The translations under genes were made by a program, and so were the position numbers. From an uncultured Pantoea sp. (lineage in GTDB: Bacteria > Pseudomonadota > Gammaproteobacteria > Enterobacterales > Enterobacteriaceae): a stretch of 64,000 nucleotides of DNA. The stretch is taken from the NCBI GenBank assembly GCA_913778495.1, contig CAJYVD010000015.1:1-64000 (forward strand), written 5' to 3'. This document shows, piece by piece, positions 19,105 through 28,716 of the stretch. Positions within the stretch are counted from its first letter, which is position 1. The number at the start of each line of letters is the position of its first letter. The notes below the pieces were generated by a model. The model saw nothing but the letters and a program-made list of their open reading frames with translations. It had not been told where the DNA came from and made no database searches.

Positions 19105-20574
19105 ATGTTCGATTCAGACACTGCCTATCAGGCACTCACCGCGCGCGACAGCCGCTTCGACGGCCTTTTTTTTGTCGGCGTCACCTCAACCGGTATTTAC
19201 TGCCGCCCCATCTGTCCGGTAAAAGCGCCGATGCAGAAAAATTGCCTGTTTTTTAGCAGTGCGGAAGCCGCAGAGCAGGCGCACTTTCGCCCTTGCCTGC
19301 GCTGCCGCCCTGAGCTTGCCCCCGGATTAGCCCCCGTGGACAGCCATCACCGCATCGCCGATCGCCTGATTCGCCGCATCGAAGAGGGGTTGCTGGAAGA
19401 GCATGAGACGCTGGCCGACATTGCTCGCGAGTTTAACCTTAGCGAGCGGCAATTGCGTCGGGTGGTGCAGCAGGAGTTAGGCGTTTCCCCGTTAGCGCTG
19501 CGACAGACGCGGCGGATGCTGCTCGCAAAGCAGCTGTTGACGGAAACCGCGTTGCCCATCACCGATATCGCCTATGCCAGCGGGTTTCGCAGCTTACGCC
19601 GCTTTAACGCGGTGTTTCAGGCACGCTATCGCATGACGCCGTCCCGACTGCGTAAACATCTACAACCGGACGCCGACACGGCTCTGCAGGAGAGCGCCAT
19701 GCTGCGCCTGAGCTATCGTCCACCCTATGACTGGGACGCTCTGCTGGCGTTTCTGGCCCTGCGCGTAATGAAAGAAGTAGAGTGGGTGCACGCGGGCTTT
19801 TACCATCGAACCGTCTCGCTTGCAGGCCATCACGGCTGGATCCGCGTGGGGCATTTACCTGAAAAGCAGGCGTTACACGTCCAGTTCAGCACCACGCTGG
19901 TTCCGGTTCTGCCTCTGCTGCTGCGCCGCTTGCGCGATCTGTTTGATCTGGATGCGCAGCCGCTGCGTATCAGCGAACAGTTGAGCGCCGACCCCCTGCT
20001 GCATGAGAGCGTGACGCGCTCGCCGGGCCTGCGCGTGCCGGGTGCGTTTGACGGCTTTGAGTTGGCGCTGCGCGCCATTTTAGGCCAGCAGGTGACGGTT
20101 AAAGCCGCTACCACGCTGAGCTGTCGCGTGGCGGAGCGCTTTGGCATCCCCTATACCACGCCGTGGCCTGCCCTCTCCCGCCTCTCGCCCGACGCTGAGA
20201 CGTTGGCTGGCGCCTCCGTAGAGGAGATCGCCCCGCTGGGCATCGTGCGCGCTCGCGCGCAAGCCATCCTGCATCTGGCGCAGGCCTGCACATCGGGGGC
20301 GCTGCGTTTTCACGGTGCAACGCCGCCGGATGAGGTTCAGCAGCAGTTGATGAGTATTAAAGGCATTGGGCCGTGGACGGCAAGCTATATCGCGATGCGT
20401 GCGCTGCGCTGGCCGGATGCGTTTCCCAAAGAAGATATCGCTATCCGCAATAATCTTGGCGGTCTAAGCGCCAAAGCCGCTGAGCAGCGCGCCCAAGCCT
20501 GGAGGCCGTGGCGCAGCTATGCGGTGCTGCACATCTGGCCGAGCCTGACGCCGCCGAAAGCCACGACGTCGTAA
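19105..20574 (+). CDS. alkA: Ada-type regulator fused to 3-methyladenine DNA glycosylase (AdaA-AlkA)
   Basis: 489-aa multifunctional alkylation-repair protein. The N-terminal Ada zinc domain has all four Cys ligands (Cys33, 37, 64, 67), Cys33 being the equivalent of the phosphotriester methyl acceptor. An AraC-type HTH lies at about 85-175 (SERQLRRVVQQELG, ASGFRSLRRFNAVF), an AlkA N-terminal domain at about 185-295, and an HhH-GPD glycosylase at about 300-480 with KGIGPWTA and probable catalytic Asp444. ATG 19105 with GGAG upstream is preferred over TTG 19090. The methyltransferase function missing here is supplied by the divergent Ogt, suggesting a self-regulated repair pair. Confidence 0.93.
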   Translation: MFDSDTAYQALTARDSRFDGLFFVGVTSTGIYCRPICPVKAPMQKNCLFFSSAEAAEQAHFRPCLRCRPELAPGLAPVDSHHRIADRLIRRIEEGLLEEHETLADIAREFNLSERQLRRVVQQELGVSPLALRQTRRMLLAKQLLTETALPITDIAYASGFRSLRRFNAVFQARYRMTPSRLRKHLQPDADTALQESAMLRLSYRPPYDWDALLAFLALRVMKEVEWVHAGFYHRTVSLAGHHGWIRVGHLPEKQALHVQFSTTLVPVLPLLLRRLRDLFDLDAQPLRISEQLSADPLLHESVTRSPGLRVPGAFDGFELALRAILGQQVTVKAATTLSCRVAERFGIPYTTPWPALSRLSPDAETLAGASVEEIAPLGIVRARAQAILHLAQACTSGALRFHGATPPDEVQQQLMSIKGIGPWTASYIAMRALRWPDAFPKEDIAIRNNLGGLSAKAAEQRAQAWRPWRSYAVLHIWPSLTPPKATTS

Positions 20575-20590
20575 CGACCGCCCTGCAGGT

Positions 20591-20683
20591 GATGCAGTCG
20601 ACCTGCGGCAGGTTCTCATCCTGCACGTTTTCGTTCCGCATCGAAAACGAAAAAAGCGCCCGTTAGGCGCTTTTTTCTGAATC
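20591..20683 (-). repeat. Partial copy of the 176-bp tRNA-Lys-linked repeat
   Basis: 93 bp matching the terminator-containing part of the full units to the right, with a GAAAAAAGCGCC-CGTTA-GGCGCTTTTTTC hairpin at about 20648-20676. It is the promoter-distal end of the array, just beyond the alkA stop. The tRNA 3'-end segment is missing from this copy. Confidence 0.85.
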
Positions 20684-20992
20684 TGGTGGGTCGTGCAGGA
20701 TAGCCTCGGCCCTTGCGGGCCTCGCCCTGCGGGTGATGCTTACGCATCAGCCTGCATCGCGTAGCGATGCAGTCGACCTGCGGCAGGTTCTCATCCTGCA
20801 CGTTTTCGTTCCGCACCTGGAAACGAAAAAAGCGCCCATTAGGCGATTTTTTCTTAGTCTGGTGGGTCGTGCAGGATAGCCTCGGCCCTTGCGGGCCTCG
20901 CCCTGCGGGTGATGCTCACGCATCAGCCTGCATCGCATAGCGATGCAGTCGACCTGCGGCAGATTCTCATCCTGCACGTTTTCGTTCCGCAC
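20616..20992 (-). other. Short Arg/Lys-rich reading frames within the repeats
   Basis: Each unit carries an open minus-strand frame starting MRNENVQDENLPQVDCI and leading into a basic stretch (REHHPQGEARKGRGYPARP). At the E. coli tyrT locus the equivalent repeats encode a small basic peptide, Tpr. No strong ribosome site is evident, so translation is uncertain and these are not called as genes. Confidence 0.3.
20684..20859 (-). repeat. 176-bp tRNA-Lys-linked repeat, unit A (rtT-like)
   Basis: Begins on the plus strand with an 18-bp copy of the tRNA-Lys 3' end (complement of ATCCTGCACGACCCACCA), then GC-rich hairpins including CTGCATCGC-GTA-GCGATGCAG, a spacer and a terminator-like hairpin at about 20825-20853. 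That terminator carries a base change (GGCGA instead of GGCGC) that weakens the stem. The unit is nearly identical to unit B. The plan copies the E. coli tyrT rtT repeats, in which about 178-bp units each carry the 3' end of the tRNA. Confidence 0.88.
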
Positions 20993-21035
20993 CTGGAAAC
21001 GAAAAAAGCGCCCATTAGGCGCTTTTTTCTTAGTC
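20860..21035 (-). repeat. 176-bp tRNA-Lys-linked repeat, unit B (rtT-like)
   Basis: Same layout as unit A at an exact 176-bp offset, and immediately adjacent to the last tRNA-Lys. On the minus strand the order is tRNA CCA end, rho-independent terminator (21001-21029, GAAAAAAGCGCC-loop-GGCGCTTTTTTC), spacer, hairpins, then another 18-bp tRNA 3' end. Transcription reading past the terminator would yield an RNA of about one unit, ending in a CCA-bearing tRNA-like tail. Confidence 0.88.
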
Positions 21036-21111
21036 TGGTGGGTCGTGCAGGATTCGAACCTGCGACCAATTGATTAAAAGTCAACTGCTCTACCAACTGA
21101 GCTAACGACCC
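21036..21111 (-). tRNA. tRNA-Lys(TTT), third in the cluster
   Basis: 76-nt cloverleaf including encoded CCA. The minus strand begins GGGTCGTTAGCTCAGTTGG, has anticodon TTT in GACTTTTAATC, and ends in CACGACCCACCA. It matches E. coli tRNA-Lys. Directly followed by the repeat array. Confidence 0.98.
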
Positions 21112-21137
21112 GCTCTGAAAGCTTCATTCTGTTTTGA

Positions 21138-21213
21138 TGGTGGGTCGTGCAGGATTCGAACCTGCGACCAATTGATTAAAAGTCAACTGCTCTACCAACT
21201 GAGCTAACGACCC
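21138..21213 (-). tRNA. tRNA-Lys(TTT), second in the cluster
   Basis: Identical 76-nt gene with anticodon TTT and encoded CCA. Its flanks carry complementary segments (GCTTCATTCTG at 21121-21131 and CAGAATTATGAAGC at 21216-21229) that could pair in the precursor and guide processing. Confidence 0.98.
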
Positions 21214-21265
21214 ATCAGAATTATGAAGCGCACTGAAGAAGACATCCCAGCCATCGTGGAAAAGA

Positions 21266-21341
21266 TGGTGGGTCGTGCAGGATTCGAACCTGCGACCAAT
21301 TGATTAAAAGTCAACTGCTCTACCAACTGAGCTAACGACCC
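21266..21341 (-). tRNA. tRNA-Lys(TTT), first in the cluster
   Basis: Identical 76-nt gene, the promoter-proximal copy. In E. coli this place downstream of cpoB holds a mixed lysine/valine tRNA cluster. Only lysine tRNAs are present here. Confidence 0.98.
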
Positions 21342-21392
21342 ATCTTCAGCGTTGCCATTACTTATTAAGATATGTCCCGGCAACGGCGGCAT

Positions 21393-21420
21393 ATATTACT
21401 GATTTAGCGGGAGGGCGCAA
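21393..21420 (-). promoter_or_regulatory. Candidate promoter of the tRNA-Lys cluster
   Basis: On the minus strand, TTGCGC, 16-base spacer, TAATAT, then a GC-rich discriminator (ATGCCGCCG) typical of stringently controlled tRNA promoters. It lies about 50 bp upstream of the first tRNA and downstream of the cpoB stop. Confidence 0.5.
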
Positions 21421-21507
21421 CCCTTATTTTCCCCCTAAACACTCAATCGCTTACCTTTCATGCTACGAGACCAGAAATCATACGAAATCTGGTCTTGCGT
21501 GCGCCTA

Positions 21508-22314
21508 TTACAGACTGGCAATGCGCTTTTGCGCCAGCTTCGCAGACTCGGTGTTAGGAAACTGCTTGATCACTTGCTGATAGACCGCTTTCGCTTTAGC
21601 CGTATCATTTTTATCCTGCATGATCACGCCGACCTTAAATAACGCTTCCGCTGCTTTAGGCGATTTCGGGTAATTTTTTACCACGGAGGCAAAATAATAC
21701 GCCGCGTCGTCTTTTTTACCCTTGTTGTAATACAACTGACCAAGCCAGTAATTCGCATTCGGCTGATAGGTGGAGTCAGGATATTTCTTCACCCACGCCT
21801 GAAGCGCAGCGATCGCCTGATCGTACTGCTTTTTCTCCAGGATCAGCGCCACGGCGGCATTGTAGTCCGTATTCGCATCACCGGTTTGCGTTGGCGCTGC
21901 GCTTTCACCTGCTGCGTTATTGCCAGCAGAAGCCTCAGCGTTTCCCGCCGCGTTAGCGTTGGCGGCAGCATCACCGTTTGCCGGTGCGGATGCATTACTG
22001 CTGTTGCTGCTCAAGCTATCGATCTGCTGATAGAGCTGCTTCTGCCGCTCAATCACCTGATTCAACTGGTAGCTATTTTGCTGGATTTGACCACGTAGCG
22101 AATCGATATCGCTTTGGTTATCGCTCATCTGCTGCTGAAGCTGCTGCAGAAGCTGTGCCTGAGCATTGGAGATACGTTCGAGATTGGTGACACGGTCTTC
22201 GACCGAGCCAGAGCCAACGTTACTGATTGACGCCTGGGCATTAGCGGCCCAAGGGGCCGCTACGCCAACCAGTAACGACAGACTCAACAGGTGAAGTCTG
22301 AAGTTACTAATCAT
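21508..22314 (-). CDS. cpoB: Cell-division coordinator CpoB (YbgF)
   Basis: Periplasmic protein that couples peptidoglycan synthesis by PBP1B with Tol-driven outer-membrane constriction. 268 aa: signal peptide ending AANAQA, N-terminal trimerising coiled coil (about 35-100, Gln-rich), a low-complexity Ala/Asn/Gly linker, then C-terminal TPR repeats from about 145 (DYNAAVALILEKKQYDQAIAA). Last gene of the tol-pal operon, 9 bp after pal. Confidence 0.95.
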   Translation of the reverse strand: MISNFRLHLLSLSLLVGVAAPWAANAQASISNVGSGSVEDRVTNLERISNAQAQLLQQLQQQMSDNQSDIDSLRGQIQQNSYQLNQVIERQKQLYQQIDSLSSNSSNASAPANGDAAANANAAGNAEASAGNNAAGESAAPTQTGDANTDYNAAVALILEKKQYDQAIAALQAWVKKYPDSTYQPNANYWLGQLYYNKGKKDDAAYYFASVVKNYPKSPKAAEALFKVGVIMQDKNDTAKAKAVYQQVIKQFPNTESAKLAQKRIASL

Positions 22315-22323
22315 GTGATTCTC

Positions 22324-22845
22324 TTAGTAAACCAGTACGGCACGACGGTTTTTAGCGTAAGCCGCTTCGTCATGGCCCAGTACAGCAGGTTTTTCTTTAC
22401 CGTAAGAAACGATAGACATCTGATCGGCAGACACGCCTTTGCCCTGCAGATACATTTTCACGGCGTTAGCACGACGCTCGCCCAGCGCGATGTTGTACTC
22501 TGGTGTGCCGCGCTCATCCGCGTGACCTTCGATGGTGACTTTATAAGACGGGTTTCCACGCAGGAAAGCAGCGTGCTGATCAAGCATCTGTGCGTAGTCA
22601 GACTGCACATCGTACTTGTCCAGACCGAAGTAAACGATGTTGTTCTGCTGCAGCTGTTGCATCTGCAGACGCGCCTGCTCGTCAGAAGACATGTTACCGT
22701 TCATGCCAGAGCCGGAACCGTAAGCACCGTCAGCGCCGCCCATGCCGGTCTGATCGTTGTTGTTGTTTTTGTGAGAGCTACATGCAGCTACCGCGAGAAC
22801 CGGCAGAGCCAGCATCAAACCCTTCAGCATTTTGTTCAGTTGCAT
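22324..22845 (-). CDS. pal: Peptidoglycan-associated lipoprotein Pal
   Basis: Outer-membrane lipoprotein linking the membrane to peptidoglycan and to TolB. 173 aa, same length as E. coli. Lipobox LAVAAC gives lipidated Cys22, and a Gly/Asn linker precedes the OmpA-like domain with peptidoglycan-binding residues in [21 protein letters not shown]. Start at 22845 restores the lipoprotein signal; the longer frame to 22878 does not. Confidence 0.97.
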   Translation of the reverse strand: MQLNKMLKGLMLALPVLAVAACSSHKNNNNDQTGMGGADGAYGSGSGMNGNMSSDEQARLQMQQLQQNNIVYFGLDKYDVQSDYAQMLDQHAAFLRGNPSYKVTIEGHADERGTPEYNIALGERRANAVKMYLQGKGVSADQMSIVSYGKEKPAVLGHDEAAYAKNRRAVLVY

Positions 22846-22909
22846 TTTTTTAATCCTATTATTTTGTTTGCCACACATTTACTCCCCCGCTATGCGAGGG
22901 AGCCATGCA

Positions 22910-24205
22910 TCACAGATACGGCGACCAGGCAGGGAATTTGACCTGTCCATCGGTTGCCGGAAGACGCGCTTTGAAACGCCCGTCGGTTGACACTAACTGC
23001 AGCACGGAACCCATTCCCTGAGTAGAGCTATAGATAACCATTGTGCCGTTGGGTGCCAGACTTGGCGTTTCATCCAGGAACGTATCCGTTATTGTTTGAA
23101 CGGCTCCCGTTACCAGATCTTGTTTGGCGACATGCTGCGCGCCACCGGCGCTGCTGATCATCACCATCGTTTTACCGTCGGTTGACACATCCGCATCCTG
23201 GTTTTGCGCACCTTCCCAGGTAATACGTTGTGGCGCACCGCCGTTAATACTGACTTTATAAATCTGAGGCGCACCGGCTTGGTCAGAGGTGTAAGCCAGT
23301 GTCTGGCTGTCCGGGAACCACGTCGGTTCAGTGCTGTTGTAACGGCCATCCGTAACCTGGCGCGTTTGACCGGAGGCTAAATCCATCACATACAGGTTCA
23401 GGCTACCGGTTTTTGACAGGGCAAAGGCCAGCTTAGAGCCGTCTGGTGAGAAGGCTGGCGCACCGTTGTGGCGTGGGTAAGACGCTACCTGACGAATGGC
23501 ACCGTTGGCCAGCGTCTGTACCACCAGCGCCGACTTGCCGCTTTCAAAGGTGACATAAGCCACTTTGCTGCCATCTGGAGACCAGGCGGGCGACATCAGC
23601 GGCTGCGGTGAGCGATGAACCACAAACTGGTTGTAACCGTCATAGTCGGAAACGCGCAGCTCATACGGGAACTGACCGCCATTGGTCTGCACGACATAGG
23701 CGATACGGGTACGGAATGCGCCCTTGATGCCCGTCAGCTTCTCGAAAACTTCATCGCTGGCGGTGTGTGCCGCATAGCGCAGCCACTGTTTGGTGACTTT
23801 AAAGGAGTTTTGCGCCAGCACGCTGCCCGGTGCGCCGCCGGTATCAACCAGCTGGTAAGCGATTTGATAGCTGCCATCGGGATTAGGCGTGACCTGCCCT
23901 ACCACAACGGCATCAATACCTAATGCGCTCCAGGCCGCAGGCTGAACTTCCTGCGCGCTGGTTGGTTGCTGCGGCAAGCGTGAGCGATCCAGCGGGTTGA
24001 ATTTACCGCTGTTGCGCAGGTCGGCAGCAACGATGCCACCAATATCTTCCGGCGCAGCGCCGGAGCCGGCCCATTTAAACGGAACAACACCAATAGGGCG
24101 CGCGGTGTTCACGCCCTGCGTAATTTCAATACGCACTTCCGCGTGCAGCATTGCTGCCCACAGCAGTACAAAAAAACCTAAGGTTACACGAAGTGCCTGC
24201 TTCAT
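22910..24205 (-). CDS. tolB: Tol-Pal system protein TolB
   Basis: Periplasmic beta-propeller protein shuttling between Pal and TolA. 431 aa with signal peptide [23 protein letters not shown]-terminal alpha/beta domain carrying the TolA-interacting segment ([10 protein letters not shown]), then a six-bladed propeller with repeated [18 protein letters not shown]-type motifs. Start at 24205 is set by the signal peptide. Between tolA and pal in the operon. Confidence 0.97.
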   Translation of the reverse strand: MKQALRVTLGFFVLLWAAMLHAEVRIEITQGVNTARPIGVVPFKWAGSGAAPEDIGGIVAADLRNSGKFNPLDRSRLPQQPTSAQEVQPAAWSALGIDAVVVGQVTPNPDGSYQIAYQLVDTGGAPGSVLAQNSFKVTKQWLRYAAHTASDEVFEKLTGIKGAFRTRIAYVVQTNGGQFPYELRVSDYDGYNQFVVHRSPQPLMSPAWSPDGSKVAYVTFESGKSALVVQTLANGAIRQVASYPRHNGAPAFSPDGSKLAFALSKTGSLNLYVMDLASGQTRQVTDGRYNSTEPTWFPDSQTLAYTSDQAGAPQIYKVSINGGAPQRITWEGAQNQDADVSTDGKTMVMISSAGGAQHVAKQDLVTGAVQTITDTFLDETPSLAPNGTMVIYSSTQGMGSVLQLVSTDGRFKARLPATDGQVKFPAWSPYL

Positions 24206-24319
24206 TTTTTCTCCCTTACCTGAACCGGGGTTCACGATAATTCGCACAGTTCCTGAAAACACGAGTAGTCATAAAATACGGCAAGCTAACCTTAGTTCAA
24301 CCTGCCGTAAGTTACTGCA

Positions 24320-25600
24320 TTATTCCGGTTTGAAACGCATCGGTGCGTTTTTAAACACTTCATATACCGCCTGAGAAGGCGGCTTGGGAATACGGGCCTG
24401 CTTCGCGGCAGTAATGGCTGCCTGACACAGAGCGGGATCGCCACCTTCGGCTTTTACGTCAATCAGTAAACCGTCCGGCGCCAGCTTAATGCGCAGGTTG
24501 CACTCCTTGCCGCGGAACGTATCCGCATCATAAAAGCGGCTTTGAATCGCCCCCACTACCTGTCCAAGATAGGAGTTGATCTCTGCGCCTGATGCACCGG
24601 CCTTCTTCTGATTACCCTGGCCGGCTGCACCACCGCCAGCGGATGAACCGCTTTTCGGCGCATTCTTACCGGAGCTCAGACCGCCTAACAGATCGTCTAC
24701 ATCGCTTTCATTCTTAGCCGCTTCCGCCGCTGCTTTTTTCTTCGCGTCGGCAGCCGCTTTCGCTTTGGCGGCGGCTTCGGCCTTGGCTTTCGCCGCTGCG
24801 TCGGCTTTCGCTTTGGCTGCGGCGTCAGCTTTCGCTTTCGCTTCCGCTGCGGCTTTCTCTTTCGCCGCTTCAGCCGCTTTTTCTTTAGCTTCCTGAGCGG
24901 CCTTGGCCTTCGCGTCTGCTGCCGCCTGAGCTTTGGCTTCCGCCTCTGCTTTGGCTTTGACCTCGGCGGCGGCTTTGGCTTGCTCGGCCGCTTTCTCTTT
25001 TGCGGCTTCAGCGGCAGCCGCTTTGGCCTGTGCTTCGGCTTTTTTCTTCGCGTCGGCGGCGGCCTGTTTTGCCTGCTCTTCCGCTTTGGCTTTGGCATCA
25101 GCCGCGGCCTTGGCCTGGGCGTCTGCTTCAGCTTTGGCATCGGCTTTCGCTTTGGCGGCAGCAGCCTCAGCGGCTTTTTGCTGTTCCTGCGCCTGTTTTG
25201 CAGCCGCTTCAGCCGCTTTCTGCTGCTCAGCCTGCTGTTTTGCCTGCTCTTTGGCTTCCTGCTGGGCTTGCAAACGCTCTTTTTCCATCTCTTTCAGGCG
25301 CTGCTGCTCGGCGGCTTGCTTCTGCTGTAGCTCCTCGGCCTGCTGCTGCGCCTGCTTTTCGCGCTGCTGCTCGGCGCGCTGACTGTCTCGCTGCTGATTC
25401 TGCTGGCGGTTATACTGCTCCACCATGGCGCCTGAATCGACCATCACCGCATCGATATCACTGCCGCCCCCGCCGCCGCTGGATTCGATTTTTTCGTTAA
25501 ACGAGCTCCAAATCAGCAGGGCAATAAGCACGATGTGCAGTAGCACCGAAATGATAATTGCGCGTTTTAACTTCTCGTTCTGTTCGGTTGCCTTCGACAC
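24320..25600 (-). CDS. tolA: Tol-Pal system inner-membrane protein TolA
   Basis: 426 aa. An N-terminal span (AIIISVLLHIVLIALLIW, with the SxxxH motif that contacts TolQR), a Gly-rich hinge, a very long Ala/Lys/Glu/Gln helical domain at about 60-300 spanning the periplasm, and a globular C-terminal domain (EINSYLGQVVGAIQSRF onward) that binds TolB and serves as the entry point for phages and colicins. The biased helical codons create long false frames on the other strand. Confidence 0.97.
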   Translation of the reverse strand: MSKATEQNEKLKRAIIISVLLHIVLIALLIWSSFNEKIESSGGGGGSDIDAVMVDSGAMVEQYNRQQNQQRDSQRAEQQREKQAQQQAEELQQKQAAEQQRLKEMEKERLQAQQEAKEQAKQQAEQQKAAEAAAKQAQEQQKAAEAAAAKAKADAKAEADAQAKAAADAKAKAEEQAKQAAADAKKKAEAQAKAAAAEAAKEKAAEQAKAAAEVKAKAEAEAKAQAAADAKAKAAQEAKEKAAEAAKEKAAAEAKAKADAAAKAKADAAAKAKAEAAAKAKAAADAKKKAAAEAAKNESDVDDLLGGLSSGKNAPKSGSSAGGGAAGQGNQKKAGASGAEINSYLGQVVGAIQSRFYDADTFRGKECNLRIKLAPDGLLIDVKAEGGDPALCQAAITAAKQARIPKPPSQAVYEVFKNAPMRFKPE

Positions 25601-25625
25601 TCTCGGTTCCCAAAAACAATTCGCT

Positions 25626-26054
25626 TTAAATCGGCTGCGTCATCAAACCGACAGATTTCACGCCAGCCTGATGCAGCAGGTTAAGCGCCTTGATGATTTC
25701 GTCGTAAGGCACATCTTTCGCGCCGCCGATCAGGAAGACGGTTTTTGGATTCGCTTCAATGCGGCGCTGTGCTTCACTGACCACCTGCTCCGGGGGTAGC
25801 TGCGTCATGCGGTCGTGATCGACCACCAAGCTGTACTGCCCGACACCTGCCACTTCGACAATAACCGGGGGATTATCGTCGGTCGACACGGTTTTGGAAT
25901 CCGTCGCATCAGGCAGATCTACCTCAACGCTCTGCGTGATAATCGGCGCAGTCGCCATAAAGATGAGCAGCAACACCAACAGCACGTCCAGCAGTGGAAC
26001 AATGTTAATTTCCGACTTAAGGTCGCGACGCCCGCGACCACGCGTTCTGGCCAT
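25626..26054 (-). CDS. tolR: Tol-Pal system protein TolR
   Basis: 142-aa ExbD-like proton-channel partner of TolQ. One N-terminal span contains the conserved Asp in PLLDVLLVLLLIFM, and a periplasmic domain follows. It harvests the proton motive force with TolQ to move TolA. 25 bp upstream of tolA. Confidence 0.97.
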   Translation of the reverse strand: MARTRGRGRRDLKSEINIVPLLDVLLVLLLIFMATAPIITQSVEVDLPDATDSKTVSTDDNPPVIVEVAGVGQYSLVVDHDRMTQLPPEQVVSEAQRRIEANPKTVFLIGGAKDVPYDEIIKALNLLHQAGVKSVGLMTQPI

Positions 26055-26067
26055 CGTTAACCTCGAC

Positions 26068-27155
<1,088 letters not shown>

Positions 27156-27402
27156 TCTACATCCCGGTCTCATTTTAAACGTTGCTACTATACGCAAGAG
27201 CGATCCGCTTGGGAATGCTCCGCTATAGCCAAGAGAAAATAATTATCACACGTTAACACTCTGAAGGATTTACCGGTGATTTCTTGACCGAAGGCTTACG
27301 TCGCCTCACTTTACTTTGTCGTTCTGCCGTTAAGAACAGCGAAAAGAGGGAAAGTCGTCTAAGAGGCACTCGCGTGCGAGAGAAAGAAACAAGGCGATGA
27401 GC

Positions 27403-27426
27403 AAGGGCGCATACGGCCCTTGCGGC
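27403..27426 (-). terminator. Hairpin after cydX
   Basis: GCAAGGGC-CGTATGC-GCCCTTGC (minus strand) lies about 13 bases after the cydX stop. No proper T-run follows, only a pyrimidine-rich stretch. It may be an inefficient terminator or a 3'-stabilising stem. No ybgE gene is found in 27156-27438. Confidence 0.5.
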
Positions 27427-27438
27427 ACATTTTTCAGG

Positions 27439-27549
27439 TTACTTTTGGTTCGGCGTACTGATGTCTTCTGCTTGCTCAATTGCCAGCGCCGTAATAATGC
27501 CAAATGCACAGGCCAGCAAGGTGCCAAGGATCCAGGCAAAATACCACAT
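27439..27549 (-). CDS. cydX: Cytochrome bd-I oxidase subunit X (CydX)
   Basis: 36-aa single-span protein needed for assembly and stability of cytochrome bd-I. The minus strand starts ATGTGGTATTTTGCC (MWYFAWILGTLLACAFG), nearly identical to the E. coli N-terminus. The conserved Glu of the IEQAED segment follows the membrane helix. It lies 15 bp after cydB, with GGAGAG upstream. Confidence 0.95.
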   Translation of the reverse strand: MWYFAWILGTLLACAFGIITALAIEQAEDISTPNQK

Positions 27550-27564
27550 GGTGTCTCTCCTCTC

Positions 27565-28704
27565 TCAATACAGTGAGTGCGTGTTGCGCTCAATGTGTTC
27601 TTGGGTAATGCGACCAAACATCTTGTAATAGCACCAAGCGGTGTAAGCCAAAATGATCGGTACAAAGATTATCGCGGCCACCGTCATCACCTTTAACGTC
27701 AGCAAACTGGAGGTGGCATCCCACATCGTCAGGCTGCTACCCGGCGCCGTGCTGGAGGGCATGATGAACGGGAACATAGCGACACCGGCGGTCATGATGA
27801 TGCAGGCCAGCGTGAGCGAAGAGCACACAAACGCCCACGCGCCCTTCCCACGACGCACCCAGCCCAAGGTCAATAAGGGCAACACAACGCCTAATAGCGG
27901 AAACAGCCACAGTGCGGGCGTGTGCTGGAAATTCGCCAGCCAGGCACCCGTTTGTTGCACCACCGTTTTGCCCAACGGATTGGAGGCCGCATGGTGATCC
28001 ACGACGCTGTTCAACACATAGCCGTCAATACCGTATTTCACCCATGCGCCGGCTAGCGCGAATCCGACCAGCGTCACCAGCGCGCTGATCTGCGCCGCGC
28101 GCCCGGCGCGCTGGTGCAATGATCCTTCGGTGCGCATCAGCAGATAAGTTGCGCCTTGAGTCACAATCATCGCCACGCTAATCACGCCCGCCAGCAGGCC
28201 AAACGGGTTGAGCAGTTGAAAGAAGTTACCGGTGTAAAAGAGTCGCAGATACGCATCCGCATGAAAGGGCACGCCCTGTAGCAGGTTGCCGAATGCCACA
28301 CCGATTACCAGCGGCGGCACAAAACTGCCGATGAAGATCCCCCAGTCCCATGCGCCGCGCCAGCGCATGTCTTCAATTTTCGATCGGTAATCAAAGCCGA
28401 CCGGACGAAAGAACAGCGATGCAAGTACCACTATCATCGCAACATAGAAGCCGGAAAATGCGGCGGCATAAACCATCGGCCAGGCAGCGAACAGCGCCCC
28501 ACCGGCGGTAATCAGCCATACCTGATTCCCGTCCCAGTGCGGCGCAATCGCATTGATCATAATGCGCCGTTCGCTATCGGTGCGACCCAGTACGCGCGTC
28601 AGCATGCCGACGCCCATATCAAAGCCATCCGCCACGGCAAACCCAATCAGCAAGATGCCAATCAGCATCCACCAGATAAAGCGTAAAACTTCATAGTCGA
28701 ACAT
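27565..28704 (-). CDS. cydB: Cytochrome bd-I ubiquinol oxidase subunit II (CydB)
   Basis: Integral-membrane subunit of the high-affinity, NO- and H2S-tolerant terminal oxidase. 379 aa, as in E. coli, starting MFDYEVLRFIWWMLIG, with about eight or nine hydrophobic spans and the conserved WDGNQVWLITAGGALFAAWP region. Second gene of cydABX, 12 bp after cydA. Confidence 0.97.
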   Translation of the reverse strand: MFDYEVLRFIWWMLIGILLIGFAVADGFDMGVGMLTRVLGRTDSERRIMINAIAPHWDGNQVWLITAGGALFAAWPMVYAAAFSGFYVAMIVVLASLFFRPVGFDYRSKIEDMRWRGAWDWGIFIGSFVPPLVIGVAFGNLLQGVPFHADAYLRLFYTGNFFQLLNPFGLLAGVISVAMIVTQGATYLLMRTEGSLHQRAGRAAQISALVTLVGFALAGAWVKYGIDGYVLNSVVDHHAASNPLGKTVVQQTGAWLANFQHTPALWLFPLLGVVLPLLTLGWVRRGKGAWAFVCSSLTLACIIMTAGVAMFPFIMPSSTAPGSSLTMWDATSSLLTLKVMTVAAIIFVPIILAYTAWCYYKMFGRITQEHIERNTHSLY

Positions 28705-28716
28705 GATCGCTCTCCT

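Noticed and set aside
20684-20701. Phage or island attachment sites at the tRNA-Lys 3' end
   Set aside because: The 18-bp tRNA 3' ends recur at a fixed 176 bp and no integrase or island gene lies between them, so a tandem repeat explains them better than att sites.
24933-25500. Ala/Leu/Cys-rich open frames opposite tolA
   Set aside because: They are shadows of the Ala/Lys/Glu-biased codons of the TolA helical domain and lack ribosome sites and family similarity.
27330-27665. 111-aa frame over cydX, considered as ybgE
   Set aside because: It overlaps cydX in another frame, contains no long membrane segments, and does not resemble YbgE.
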